DNA of 64,000 bases from Cellulomonas sp. URHD0024 (GCF_000426185.1 NZ_KE384506.1:189011-253010); one strand, 5' to 3'. Positions 16,541 to 25,223 are shown, numbered from the stretch's first letter. The notes: generated by a model from the sequence alone, not told the origin. Numbers and translations: made by a program.

Positions 16541-16595
16541 CTGGACCTGCGGATCGACGAGTTCACCGCCCGCCTCGTCGCGACCCACGGGTGCC
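16541..16595 (+). pseudogene. Helicase gene fragment
   Basis: Bases 16541-16594 match the minus strand of the helicase-like gene (10711-10764) at 46 of 54 positions, with a 25-base identical run ending at 16595. The translation LDLRIDEFTARLVATHGC parallels helicase residues 346-362. Frame and length allow no protein. It abuts repeat A copy 2 and shows that a second copy of the helicase, or part of it, once existed here. From 16596 to the oxidase stop at 16686 I see nothing further. Confidence 0.8.
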
Positions 16596-16685
16596 TTTCT
16601 GACACCGTGGTCGGATGGCTGCGTGAGGCCTGCGGCGAACCACGCTCGAACCTCGTGCGGTGCCCAGGTGCACCGACGGCACGTG

Positions 16686-17897
16686 TCAGGGCAGCCGCAC
16701 GTGCTGCGGGCCCAGCTCGCCGACGCGCGAGACGCCGAGCAGTGCCATGGTGCGCCGGACCTCACGGGTGAGGATCTCGACAGCCCGGTCGACGCCGCGC
16801 TCGCCGCCCGCCATCAGGCCGTAGAGGTAGGCGCGCCCGACGAGGGTCGCGTCGGCGCCCAGCGCGAGTGCGGCGACGATGTCGGCACCCGACATGATGC
16901 CGGTGTCGACCCAGAGCTCCGCAGAGTCGCCGATCGCCTGGCGGACGTCGGGGACGAGGCGCAGCGGGACGGGGGCGCGGTCGAGCTGGCGGCCGCCGTG
17001 GTTGGACAGCACGATCGCGTCGGCACCGGCGGCGGCAACCCGGCGCGCGTCGTCGACGGTCTGGATGCCCTTGATGATCAGGGGCCCGTCCCAGGACGCG
17101 CGCAGCCACTCGAGGTCGTCGATGGTCATCGACGGGTCGAAGAGCTTGTCCAGCAGGTCGCCCACGGTCCCGCTCCACGTGCTCAGCGACGCGAAGGCCA
17201 GCGGTTCGGTCGTCAGCAGGTTCATCCACCACGCGGGGTGTGTCGCCGCGTCGAGCACCGTCTTGACCGTCAGCGCCGGTGGGATCGCGAACCCGTTGCG
17301 CGTGTCCCGCAGGCGTGCCCCGGCGACCGGGACGTCGACGGTGAGCATGAGCGCCTCGTACCCGGCCGCCTTGGCGCGGGCCATGAGGTCCTCGCCGGCA
17401 GAGCGGTCCCGCCAGACGTAGAGCTGGAACCACTTGCGCGCGTCGGGGGCTGCGGCGGCGACGTCCTCGATCGAGGTGGTGCCCATGGTGGACAACGCGT
17501 ACGGGATGCCGCGACGCTGCGCCACGCGCGCGACGGCCCGTTCGCCCTCGTGGTGCATCATCCGGGTGAAGCCCGTCGGCGCGAACGCGAACGGCGCCGC
17601 CGACGGCTTGCCGAGGTAGTCGGTCGTGAGGTCGACCGACGAGACGTCCTGCAGGATCGACGGGCGCAGCTCCAGGTCGTGGAACAGGGACCGGGCCCGA
17701 CGCAGGGTGATCTCGGCCTCGGCGGCACCGTCGGTGTAGTCGAACACGGACCGCGGGGTGCGTCGCTTCGCCACGGAGCGCAGGTCCGCGATCGTGAGGG
17801 CGTCGCGCAGCCGGCGCTCGGTCGGGTCCCACTCGACGGGCTTGACCCGCAGCAGCGGCCGCAGCTCGGACCAGGACGGGAACTGGCGCTTGGTCAT
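16686..17897 (-). CDS. FMN-dependent 2-hydroxy-acid oxidase/dehydrogenase (L-lactate type)
   Basis: A 403-residue FMN-binding TIM barrel of the LldD/glycolate oxidase family. Visible motifs include FAFAPTGFTRMMHHEGE, WFQLYVWRDR, MLTVDVPVAGARLRD, and the catalytic/flavin block LSNHGGRQLDRAPVPLRLVPDV followed by DTGIMSGADIVAALALGAD. The likely substrate is L-lactate, since the preceding operon genes predict pyruvate plus L-lactate as end products, and oxidation gives a second pyruvate. It starts 10 bases after the SDR stop, so it is the last gene of the fucose operon. Confidence 0.85.
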   Translation of the reverse strand: MTKRQFPSWSELRPLLRVKPVEWDPTERRLRDALTIADLRSVAKRRTPRSVFDYTDGAAEAEITLRRARSLFHDLELRPSILQDVSSVDLTTDYLGKPSAAPFAFAPTGFTRMMHHEGERAVARVAQRRGIPYALSTMGTTSIEDVAAAAPDARKWFQLYVWRDRSAGEDLMARAKAAGYEALMLTVDVPVAGARLRDTRNGFAIPPALTVKTVLDAATHPAWWMNLLTTEPLAFASLSTWSGTVGDLLDKLFDPSMTIDDLEWLRASWDGPLIIKGIQTVDDARRVAAAGADAIVLSNHGGRQLDRAPVPLRLVPDVRQAIGDSAELWVDTGIMSGADIVAALALGADATLVGRAYLYGLMAGGERGVDRAVEILTREVRRTMALLGVSRVGELGPQHVRLP

Positions 17898-17907
17898 GGG
17901 GCGTCCC

Positions 17908-18657
17908 TCACAGTGGGCGCACGCGCAGGTGCGTGATGCCGCCGTCGACGACGAGGGCGGTTCCGGTCGTCGAGCCCGACGTCGGGGAGGCGAGGTAGCA
18001 GATCGCACCCGCGACCTCCTCGGGGGTGACCATCCGGCCCGTCGCCTGCCGCGCGTCCAGGGCGGCGCGCTCGGCGACGGGGTCCGGGAAGTTGGCGACC
18101 ATCCGGTCGACCCACTGGGTCGACACGGTGCCGGGGCTCACGGCGTTCACCCGGATCCCCTCGCGCACGTGGTCGGTCGCCATCGCGTAGGTGAGCGACA
18201 GGACGGCACCCTTCGACGACGCGTACAGCGCGCGCTGGGGCAGGCCGTTCAGGGCAGCGACCGAGCACAGGTTGATCACGGAGGCGGCGGACGACCGGCG
18301 CAGGTGCGGCAGCGCGGCCGCGGTCACCCGCGCCATCCCGACGACGTTGACGTCGAGCACGCGCGCCCACTGCTCGTCGTCGTTCTCCTCGACCGTCCCG
18401 ACCGCGCCGATCCCGGCGTTGTTCACCAGGATGTCGAGGCCGCCGAGCCGGTCCGCCGCGGCGTCGACCGCGGCGACGACGCTCGCGCGGTCCGTCACGT
18501 CGGCCCGGAACCCGACGAGGGTGTCGGGCAGCCCGTCGACGACGACGTCGAGCACCGCGACCCGCGCGCCGCGGTCGGTCAGCGCGAGCGCCGCAGCGAG
18601 CCCGATGCCGGACGCGCCGCCCGTGACGAGGGCCACCAGACCGTCGAGGTCGCTCAT
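17908..18657 (-). CDS. SDR, probable 2-keto-3-deoxy-L-fuconate dehydrogenase
   Basis: A 249-residue classical short-chain dehydrogenase. It has TGGASGIG for the cofactor, an acidic residue after the second strand (VAVLDVV) suggesting NAD, NNAG, and the Ser/Tyr/Lys triad in LCSVAALN and YASSKGAVL. In the non-phosphorylative L-fucose/L-rhamnose routes such an enzyme oxidises the 3-deoxy-2-keto acid at C4 to the 2,4-diketo acid. Position between the FAH-fold hydrolase (ATGA overlap) and the lactate oxidase supports that step. Substrate is inferred from context. Confidence 0.85.
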   Translation of the reverse strand: MSDLDGLVALVTGGASGIGLAAALALTDRGARVAVLDVVVDGLPDTLVGFRADVTDRASVVAAVDAAADRLGGLDILVNNAGIGAVGTVEENDDEQWARVLDVNVVGMARVTAAALPHLRRSSAASVINLCSVAALNGLPQRALYASSKGAVLSLTYAMATDHVREGIRVNAVSPGTVSTQWVDRMVANFPDPVAERAALDARQATGRMVTPEEVAGAICYLASPTSGSTTGTALVVDGGITHLRVRPL

Positions 18658-19505
18658 GCCTGCACCATCCTCTGCTCCGAGCGGCCGAGGCCGTCGATCT
18701 CCAAGGTGACCACATCGCCCGCCCGCAGGTAAGGCTTGTCGGGAAGGCCGAGGGCCACGCCGGCGGGAGTCCCCGTGTTCACGACGTCCCCGGGGTGCAG
18801 CACCATGAACTGGCTGAGGTACCAGACGACGTACGCGACGTCGAACACCATGTCAGCCGTGCTGCCGTCCTGCCGGGCGACACCGTTGACCCACAGCCGC
18901 AGGCCCAACGCGCCCGGGTCGCCCACCTCGTCGGACGTGACGAGCCACGGGCCCATCGGGTTGAAGGTCTCGCAGCTCTTGCCCTTGTCCCACTGCCCGC
19001 CACGCTCCAGCTGGAACTCGCGCTCGGACACGTCGTGCGACAGCACGTAACCGGCGACGCACGCGAGCGCGTCGGCGGGCGAGTCGAGGTAGCGCGCGGT
19101 CGAGCCGATGACGACGCCGAGCTCGACCTCCCAGTCCGTCTTCGTCGAGCCACGCGGGACGAGGACCTCGTCGAACGGTCCGACGACGGTCGACGGGTCC
19201 TTCATGAACACGACCGGCTCGGTCGGGATCGCGGCGCCCGTCTCGGCCGCGTGGTCGCGGTAGTTCAGGCCGATGCAGACGATCTTGCCCGGGCGTGCCA
19301 GAGGTGACCCCACCCGCAGGTCGGCGGCACCGTTGAGCGACTCGAGCGAGCCGTCGGTGAGGGCCCCACGCACGAGGTCGAGGCCGCCCGACGCGAGGAA
19401 CGCGGCGTCGACGTCCGCGGTGAGCGGGCGCAGGTCGAGGGTGCGGTCACCGTCGACGACGACCGGGATCTCGAACCCGGGCGCTCCGAGACGGGCTAGC
19501 TTCAT
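18654..19505 (-). CDS. FAH-family 2,4-diketo-3-deoxy-L-fuconate hydrolase
   Basis: A 283-residue fumarylacetoacetate-hydrolase fold protein. After an N-terminal cap come KIVCIGLNYRDHAAETG, the acidic metal ligands in DWEVELGVVIG, LSHDVSEREFQ, and NTGTPAGVALGL near the end. Family members cleave C-C bonds of 1,3-diketo acids with Mg2+. In this operon the predicted reaction is 2,4-diketo-3-deoxy-L-fuconate to pyruvate and L-lactate, as known for the L-rhamnose/L-fucose diketo-hydrolase pathway. ATGA overlaps link it to both neighbours. Confidence 0.85.
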   Translation of the reverse strand: MKLARLGAPGFEIPVVVDGDRTLDLRPLTADVDAAFLASGGLDLVRGALTDGSLESLNGAADLRVGSPLARPGKIVCIGLNYRDHAAETGAAIPTEPVVFMKDPSTVVGPFDEVLVPRGSTKTDWEVELGVVIGSTARYLDSPADALACVAGYVLSHDVSEREFQLERGGQWDKGKSCETFNPMGPWLVTSDEVGDPGALGLRLWVNGVARQDGSTADMVFDVAYVVWYLSQFMVLHPGDVVNTGTPAGVALGLPDKPYLRAGDVVTLEIDGLGRSEQRMVQA

Positions 19506-20380
19506 GCGAGGGTCCTCCCCTGTCCGGGCAGCCGGCCGGCTGCCAGTGCGTAGAACGCGGATGCCGTGCCGCCGAGCACGGCGGCACGCTCGTCGGACGA
19601 GAGCTCGCCGAGCACGACCGACACGCCCTCCCAGACTCGCGCATAGCCGCCGGCGAGAAGGTTGACGGGCCAGTCTCCGCCGTACATCAGCCGGTCGGCG
19701 CCGAAGAGGTCGAGCGCGTCGGCGACGACGGGGCGCAGGTCGTCGGCGGTCCAGGCGTCCGTCGGGTCGCCGTACAGGCCGGACACCTTCGCGTGCACCC
19801 GGGGGTTCGCCGCCGCCTGCGCGAGCAGGTCGCGCCAGCGTCGCCGGTCGGCCGCGGAGCCGCCGACGGGTGGCTTGCCGAGGTGGTCGATGACGATCCG
19901 CAGGTCCGGGTGCCGTTCGCCGATTCCCGGCAGGTGCGCGAGTGCCTCGGGTCCGCCGGTGACGTAGTCGAACGGCACGCCCGCGGCGGCGAGGACGCCG
20001 AGGCCCTCGTCCTGGGCGGGTCCGACGATCCAGTCGGGGTCGGGCTGGGCGTGGATGAGGTTGCGCACCCCGACCACGCGAGGGTCGCGGCGTAGCTCGG
20101 CCAGGGTGTCGGCGGCCTCCTCGGGACGGTCCAGCGGCACCCACGCGACGACTCCGGCGACGAGGTCCGGGTACGCGTCCGCGACGTCGAGCATGAGTGC
20201 CGTGTCCCGCGCGTCGTCGGCGCTCTGGACGAGCACCACGCGGTCGATGCCGGCGGCGGCGAGCTCCGGCAGGACCTCGTCCTGCGTGAACGTCCGGTCG
20301 ATCGGGTGCAGGTCGGGGCCGAGCCACGGGTACGCGGCACGCGAGAGGTCCCAGACGTGCTGGTGCGCGTCGATGATCAT
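19502..20380 (-). CDS. Amidohydrolase-2 family lactonase, probable L-fucono-lactonase
   Basis: 292 residues. IDAHQHVWD supplies the first metal/active-site histidines, followed by VQSADDARD, IDHLGKPP with the conserved DH, and YGGDWPVN with the catalytic Asp. This is the COG3618 group that includes L-fucono-1,5-lactonase and L-rhamnono-lactonase. It should open the lactone made by the aldose dehydrogenase and give L-fuconate. The ATG at 20380 overlaps the dehydratase stop (ATGA). An in-frame extension to 20434 is rejected as it runs into the dehydratase coding region. Confidence 0.9.
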   Translation of the reverse strand: MIIDAHQHVWDLSRAAYPWLGPDLHPIDRTFTQDEVLPELAAAGIDRVVLVQSADDARDTALMLDVADAYPDLVAGVVAWVPLDRPEEAADTLAELRRDPRVVGVRNLIHAQPDPDWIVGPAQDEGLGVLAAAGVPFDYVTGGPEALAHLPGIGERHPDLRIVIDHLGKPPVGGSAADRRRWRDLLAQAAANPRVHAKVSGLYGDPTDAWTADDLRPVVADALDLFGADRLMYGGDWPVNLLAGGYARVWEGVSVVLGELSSDERAAVLGGTASAFYALAAGRLPGQGRTLA

Positions 20381-21714
20381 CCGACAGCCACCGCCGCGGC
20401 CGGCCGGCCGGCCCAGTAGGCACCGTCGGGCCATGAGTACGTGGCGACGGACCCCTCGAACATCTGCGCCGAGTAGCCGGCCGCCGTGGGGATCACGTAG
20501 CGGCCGTCACGGACCACGCACGGGTCGGTGAAGTGCTCGTGCAGGTGGTCGACGTACTCCGTCACCCGATCGTCGAGGGTCCCCGACACCGCGACGAAGT
20601 CGAAGATCGACAGGTGCTGCACCAGCTCGCACAGGCCGACCCCACCGGCGTGCGGGCACACCGGGACGCCGAACTTCGCGGCCATGAGGTAGACGGCGAG
20701 AATCTCGTTGACCGACGCGAGCCGTGCCGAGTCGAGCTGGCAGTAGTCGATCGCACCCGCCTGGAACATCTGCTTGAACAGCACGCGGTTCATGCCGTGC
20801 TCGCCCGTCGCGACCGCGATCGGTGCGATCGCACGACGGACGGCCGCGTGCCCGAGCACGTCGTCCGGGCTTGTCGGCTCCTCGATCCAGTGCGGGCGGA
20901 ACGGTGCGAGCCGGCGCACCCAGTCGATCGCCTGCGGCACGTCCCAGACCTGGTTGGCGTCGATCATGACCCGCACGTCCCAGCCGACCACCTCACGGGT
21001 GATCGCGAGCCGCCGCAGGTCGTCCTCGAGGTCGGCGCCGACCTTGAGCTTCACGTGCCGGTACCCGGCGTCGACCGCCTCCTGGAGCAGCCGACGCAGT
21101 CGGTCGTCGGTGTACCCCAGCCAACCGGCGCTCGTCGTGTAGCAGGGGTAGCCCCCGAGGCTCTCCAGCTCGGCGATCCGTGCGGTGCGGGTGGGCTCCT
21201 GGGCGCGCAGCAGCTCGAGCGCCTCGTCGCGGGTGAGCGCGTCGGACAGGTAGCGCAGGTCGGCCGCGTCGACGAGCTCCTCGGGGCTCATCTCCGCCAG
21301 CAGGCGCCACAGCGGCTTGCCGGCGCGGCGGGCGGCGAGGTCCCAGACAGCGTTCATGACGGCCGCGAGCGCGAGGTGCACGACACCCTTCTCAGGGCCG
21401 AGCCAGCGCAGCTGCGAGTCGGACGCCAGCTCGCGGTAGAGGCCGCCGAGGTCGCCGACGAGTGCCTCCACCTCCCGGCCGACGAGCGGCATCGCCCGCT
21501 GGCGGGCCGCCTCCGCGCAGAGGTCGTTGCCGCGGCCGATCGTGAACGTGAAGCCGTGACCCGCCAGCGGCCGTCCGGCCGCGTCGGTGTCGTCGGTCTC
21601 GAGCACGACGTAGGCGGCCGAGTAGTCGGCGTCCTTGTTCATCGCGTCGGACCCGTCGAGCGACAAGGACGTGGGGAACCGCACGTCGTGCACGCGGACA
21701 CCGGTGATGGTCAT
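20377..21714 (-). CDS. fucD: L-fuconate dehydratase
   Basis: A 445-residue enolase-superfamily enzyme of the FucD type. Diagnostic segments are DVRFPTSLSLDGSDAMN, LRWLGPEKGVVHLALAAVMN, TTSAGWLGY, the KxK base in HVKLKVGAD, metal ligands in DANQVWDVP, EEPTSPDD and ATGEH, and the second base in PHAGGVGLCELVQH. The long N-terminus and WLGY motif separate FucD (and human ENOSF1) from other acid-sugar dehydratases. It dehydrates L-fuconate to 2-keto-3-deoxy-L-fuconate. It is joined to both neighbours by ATGA overlaps. This is the most secure identification in the operon. Confidence 0.95.
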   Translation of the reverse strand: MTITGVRVHDVRFPTSLSLDGSDAMNKDADYSAAYVVLETDDTDAAGRPLAGHGFTFTIGRGNDLCAEAARQRAMPLVGREVEALVGDLGGLYRELASDSQLRWLGPEKGVVHLALAAVMNAVWDLAARRAGKPLWRLLAEMSPEELVDAADLRYLSDALTRDEALELLRAQEPTRTARIAELESLGGYPCYTTSAGWLGYTDDRLRRLLQEAVDAGYRHVKLKVGADLEDDLRRLAITREVVGWDVRVMIDANQVWDVPQAIDWVRRLAPFRPHWIEEPTSPDDVLGHAAVRRAIAPIAVATGEHGMNRVLFKQMFQAGAIDYCQLDSARLASVNEILAVYLMAAKFGVPVCPHAGGVGLCELVQHLSIFDFVAVSGTLDDRVTEYVDHLHEHFTDPCVVRDGRYVIPTAAGYSAQMFEGSVATYSWPDGAYWAGRPAAAVAVG

Positions 21715-22700
21715 GCGGAGGCTCCTGCCGTCGTGGTGTCGAGCAGCCCTGCGGCTGCGAGGTCGGTCCAGAGGGAGTCGGGGACAGGGGCCGCCAGCCG
21801 GTCGACGGTTGCGCTCACCTGGGCGGCGGTGCGCATCCCCACGACGACGCTGGCCACGGCGGGGTGCCGCAGCGGGAACTGGACGGCGGCGTCGGACAGC
21901 GTGACCCCGTGCCGCTCGCAGACCGCCGCGATCGCGCGGGCTCGCTCGATCACGGCGCGGGGTGCCGGTCCGTAGTCGTAGTGGGCGTCGTCGGGCACCT
22001 CGGGCCGGGCGAGGAGGCCGGAGTTGTAGACGCCGGCGGCGACGACGCGGACGCCGCGCTCGAGCGCGAGCGGCAGCAGGTCCCGGAGCGCCCCCTGCTC
22101 GAAGAGCGTGTACCGACCCGCGAGCATGACGACGTCGAGGTCCGCGCGGCGGATGATCTCGGCGGGCGCCGCGGACTGGTTCATCCCGACGCCGACCGCA
22201 CCGACGACCCCCTGGTCGCGCAGCTCGACGAGCGCGGCGGCCGCCGTGGTCGAGGCTTCCTCGACGTGGTCGTCGGGATCGTGGAGGTAGACGACGTCGA
22301 CGCGGTCCAGCCCGAGCCGGTCCAGGCTCGCCTCCAGCGAGCGCAGCACGCCGTCACGCGAGAAGTCCCACGCGCGCCGGGTCCGCGCTGGGACGACGAA
22401 GCCCTCGTCGTCCCAGCGGTCGGCCGTGTCCGGGCTCGGGACGAGCAGGCGTCCCACCTTCGTGGACACCACGTACTCGCCACGGGGGCGCGACGCGAGC
22501 GCCGCCCCCAGGCGCTGCTCGGACAGACCGAGCCCGTAGTGCGGAGCGGTGTCGAAGTACCGCACACCGGCGGCCCAGGCCGCCTCGACGGCGGCCGCGC
22601 ACTCCTCGTCGGTGGTGGTCCGGTAGAGGTTGCCGAACTGGGCAGCACCCAGCCCGAGAGCGGTCACCGCGGGCACGCGGCCCAGCTGTTGGCTCTTCAT
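21711..22700 (-). CDS. Aldo/keto reductase, probable L-fucose (aldose) 1-dehydrogenase
   Basis: A 329-residue AKR of the D-threo-aldose 1-dehydrogenase type. It shows GLGAAQFGNLYR, the catalytic Asp/Tyr in RYFDTAPHYGLGLSEQRLG, the Lys in VSTKVGRLL, VDVVYLHDPDDH with the active-site His, and a C-terminal PAVASVVVGMRTAAQV cofactor region. In this context it oxidises L-fucose at C1 to the lactone with NAD(P)+. The ATG at 22700 has GGGAGGAG eight bases upstream. It is the first gene of the catabolic operon. Confidence 0.9.
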   Translation of the reverse strand: MKSQQLGRVPAVTALGLGAAQFGNLYRTTTDEECAAAVEAAWAAGVRYFDTAPHYGLGLSEQRLGAALASRPRGEYVVSTKVGRLLVPSPDTADRWDDEGFVVPARTRRAWDFSRDGVLRSLEASLDRLGLDRVDVVYLHDPDDHVEEASTTAAAALVELRDQGVVGAVGVGMNQSAAPAEIIRRADLDVVMLAGRYTLFEQGALRDLLPLALERGVRVVAAGVYNSGLLARPEVPDDAHYDYGPAPRAVIERARAIAAVCERHGVTLSDAAVQFPLRHPAVASVVVGMRTAAQVSATVDRLAAPVPDSLWTDLAAAGLLDTTTAGASA

Positions 22701-23020
22701 CGAGCGTCTCCTCCCAGCGATCTCCGGGCTCATGATGACACGAGCGCCCAGACAATCAAATAGGCAATAGGTGCGATGTTCTGGAACGATCCACACCGTC
22801 CGCCTGCGCCGCGGGTCCTATTTCAGCACACGATTCACCACTAGTACCTCTTCTCGGATCCAATAGATCAGACCTATAGTGTGCGGAGCGGCTCGTGGGC
22901 ACCTGTCCCGACTCGTCATCGGATCGTGATCCGGCCGGTCTTGACACGACCTCTCGGACACTCAAGGATCCGATATCATAGATCCTATTTGGTTCTTTCT
23001 CACTCAGCGTGGAGGTTGAG
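22701..23020. promoter_or_regulatory. Divergent control region of the fucose regulon
   Basis: A 320-bp gene-free gap, clearly AT-richer than the neighbours. CCTATTT occurs at 22817-22823 and 22984-22990, and inverted as AAATAGG at 22758-22764. ATAGATC occurs at 22864 and 22978. GGATCCGATATCATAGATCC spans 22966-22985 over the probable plus-strand start point. CCAATAG and CCTATAG near 22860-22878 look like further variants. They are candidate sites for the GntR regulator encoded at 29371 and for the minus-arm promoter. Confidence 0.6.
22941..22969 (+). promoter_or_regulatory. Promoter of the ABC-importer arm
   Basis: A perfect TTGACA (22941-22946) is followed, after 17 bases, by AAGGAT (22964-22969). 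The partly palindromic GGATCCGATATCATAGATCC overlaps and follows the -10, a position that would allow repression. Confidence 0.6.
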
Positions 23021-24082
23021 ATGCAGGTTCGTCGCACGGCGACTCGTGGGCTGGTAGCAGCCGCGGCGGTCGCGCTCGCACTCAGTGCGTGCACCACGAA
23101 GGGAGAGACCACCGCCGACGACACGGCCAGCGGCGGCACCGGTGGCGCCGGGACCGTCAAGGTCGCGCTCGTCCCGGGCGGGTCGCACCCCTACTTCCAG
23201 CCGTGGAAGCCGGCCGGCGAGAAGGCGGTCACCGACTTCAAGCTCGGCGGCACGACCTTCAACGAGACCGCGGAGTGGGACCAGACCAAGCAGAACGAGG
23301 TCCTGAACTCGCTCGCTGCCCAGGGCTACAACGCCTTCGGCATCTTCGGCGTCTCGCCCACGGACATCAACACGACCTTCAAGACGCTCAAGGACCAGGG
23401 CTTCGCGGTGGGTTCGCTCGCCTCCTGCCCCGCGGGCGACACCAACGAGGCCGACTTCTGCCTCTCGACCGACACCGAGGTGGCCGCGTACAAGGCGGCC
23501 AAGGCCGCGATCGAGGCGATGGGTGGCAAGGGCAACCTCGTCCACCTCACCGGCAACAACGTCGACGCCAACACCCAGCGGCGCATCGCCGGCGTGAAGA
23601 AGGCCGTCGACGAGACGAACGGCTCGGTCACGCTGCTCACGACGGTCACCGACATCGACAAGGACCTCTCGACCGCACAGAAGGCGGTCGCCGACCTGCT
23701 CGCGTCCAAGGGGTCCGACATCAACGGCTTCGTGTCGACGGCGTACAACCCCGCCGTCGCGTCGGCGTCGGCGGTCAAGGCGTCGGGACTGCCGATCAAG
23801 GTCGTCGCGATCGACGACGACAAGGTGATCCTCGACGGGATCAAGGACGGCTCGGTCTCGGCGACGGTCGTCCAGAACCCGACCGGGCAGGCGTACGTCG
23901 GTTCGTACGTGCTCGCCCAGCTGCAGACCAAGGCCTGCACGATGAAGGACCCCGGGGTGGTCGTCGACTCCGGCTCGTTCGTGGTCACGAAGCCCAACGT
24001 CGACACCTACGACGCGGAGCGTCAGAAGGAGTCGGACAAGATTCTCGACCAGTTCAAGAACGAGCTCCTGTCCTGCAAGTAA
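23021..24082 (+). CDS. ABC sugar importer, substrate-binding lipoprotein
   Basis: 353 residues. It has a short basic signal peptide and lipobox LSAC near residue 24, then a Thr/Gly linker. The mature part is a periplasmic-binding-protein type I fold: ALVPGGSHPYFQPWKPAG, QTKQNEVLNSLAAQGYNAFGIF, a middle lobe with KGNLVHLTGNNVDANTQRR, and AIDDDKVILDGIKDGSVSATVVQNP near the hinge. It captures the sugar for the permeases downstream. GGAGG lies five bases before the ATG at 23021. The cargo, probably L-fucose or a related deoxy sugar, is inferred from the operon. Confidence 0.9.
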   Translation: MQVRRTATRGLVAAAAVALALSACTTKGETTADDTASGGTGGAGTVKVALVPGGSHPYFQPWKPAGEKAVTDFKLGGTTFNETAEWDQTKQNEVLNSLAAQGYNAFGIFGVSPTDINTTFKTLKDQGFAVGSLASCPAGDTNEADFCLSTDTEVAAYKAAKAAIEAMGGKGNLVHLTGNNVDANTQRRIAGVKKAVDETNGSVTLLTTVTDIDKDLSTAQKAVADLLASKGSDINGFVSTAYNPAVASASAVKASGLPIKVVAIDDDKVILDGIKDGSVSATVVQNPTGQAYVGSYVLAQLQTKACTMKDPGVVVDSGSFVVTKPNVDTYDAERQKESDKILDQFKNELLSCK

Positions 24083-24089
24083 CCCCAGG

Positions 24090-24119
24090 GTGCCGGCGGG
24101 CCGCACGGCCCGCCGGCAC
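24090..24119 (+). terminator. Intercistronic hairpin after the binding-protein gene
   Basis: A perfect 13-bp stem, GTGCCGGCGGGCC (24090-24102) with GGCCCGCCGGCAC (24107-24119), loop GCAC. It lies in the only sizeable gap inside the plus arm and probably gives partial termination or protects the 3' end, so the binding protein is made in excess. Confidence 0.7.
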
Positions 24120-24134
24120 GGAGGAGAACGGCAC

Positions 24135-25223
24135 ATGACCGCGATCACCGCAGCTCGCGCGTACCTCGTCGACATCGAGGTCGAGACCGTCCGCACCGAC
24201 GCCGTCCAGGCGTTCCTCAAGCAGGAGACGGTGTTCGTCGAGCTCGACACGGCCGACGGCCTGACCGGGACCGGCTACTCGTACACGATCGGCACCGGTG
24301 GCCGCGCCGTGCTCTCGCTGCTGCGCGAGGCCCTCCTGCCCAGGCTCACCGGGCAGGACAGCCGCACCATCGAGGCCGTCTGGTCCGACCTCTTCTGGTC
24401 GACCCACGCGACCGCGGTCGGCGCGATCACGTCCCTCGCCCTCGCAGCCGTCGACACGGCGCTGTGGGACCTGCGCGGACGGCGCACCGGCGAGGCGCTG
24501 TGGCAGATGGCCGGCGGGTTCCGTCGCGCCGTACCGCTCTACGACACCGAGGGCGGCTGGCTGCACCTGCCGACCTCCGACCTCGTCGCCGGCGCGGTCG
24601 CGTCACAGGAACGCGGGCTGCGCGGGGTCAAGCTCAAGATCGGCAAGCCGTCCCTGGCCGAGGACGTGGAGCGGCTGACGGCCGTCCGCGAGAAGGTCGG
24701 CCCGGACCTGCACATCATGGTCGACGCGAACCAGTCCATGACCGCAGCCGAAGCCGTGCGGCGCGCTGCCGCGTTCGAGCCGCTCGGTCTGTACTGGCTC
24801 GAGGAGCCGCTGCCGGCGGACGACGTGAGCGGGCACGTGCACCTCGCGCGGTCCACGAGCATCCCCGTGGCCGTCGGTGAGTCGCTCTACTCCGTCGGCC
24901 AGTTCCGGGACTACCTGCACCGCGGCGCCGCCGGGATCGTGCAGGTCGACGCGGCGCGGATCGGCGGCATCACGCCGTGGCTCAAGGTCGCGCACCTCGC
25001 GGAGGCGTACAACGTCTCCGTGTGCCCCCACTTCCTCATGGAGCTCCACGTGAGTCTCGCCGCCGCCGTGCCGAACGGTCTGTACGTCGAACACATCCCG
25101 CAGCTGCGCGCGGTGACCAGGACCGAGCTCGAGGTCGCGGACGGGATGGCCGTCGCATCCGACTCGCCGGGCCTGGGCATCGACTGGGACGCCGACGCCG
25201 TGGACGACCGGAGGGTCGCATGA
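24135..25223 (+). CDS. Second enolase-superfamily acid-sugar dehydratase/racemase
   Basis: A 362-residue mandelate-racemase subgroup protein: capping domain, then the barrel with KLKIGKP (KxK base), DANQSM, WLEEPLPADD, VGESLYS and VCPHFLMELHVSL as the second base region. It lacks the FucD-specific WLGY and long N-terminus, so it acts on a different acid sugar or epimer. Being co-transcribed with the importer suggests it widens the pathway, for example to L-galactonate- or D-arabinonate-like acids; the substrate cannot be read from sequence. GGAG precedes the ATG at 24135, and ATGA overlaps the first permease gene. Confidence 0.85.
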   Translation: MTAITAARAYLVDIEVETVRTDAVQAFLKQETVFVELDTADGLTGTGYSYTIGTGGRAVLSLLREALLPRLTGQDSRTIEAVWSDLFWSTHATAVGAITSLALAAVDTALWDLRGRRTGEALWQMAGGFRRAVPLYDTEGGWLHLPTSDLVAGAVASQERGLRGVKLKIGKPSLAEDVERLTAVREKVGPDLHIMVDANQSMTAAEAVRRAAAFEPLGLYWLEEPLPADDVSGHVHLARSTSIPVAVGESLYSVGQFRDYLHRGAAGIVQVDAARIGGITPWLKVAHLAEAYNVSVCPHFLMELHVSLAAAVPNGLYVEHIPQLRAVTRTELEVADGMAVASDSPGLGIDWDADAVDDRRVA

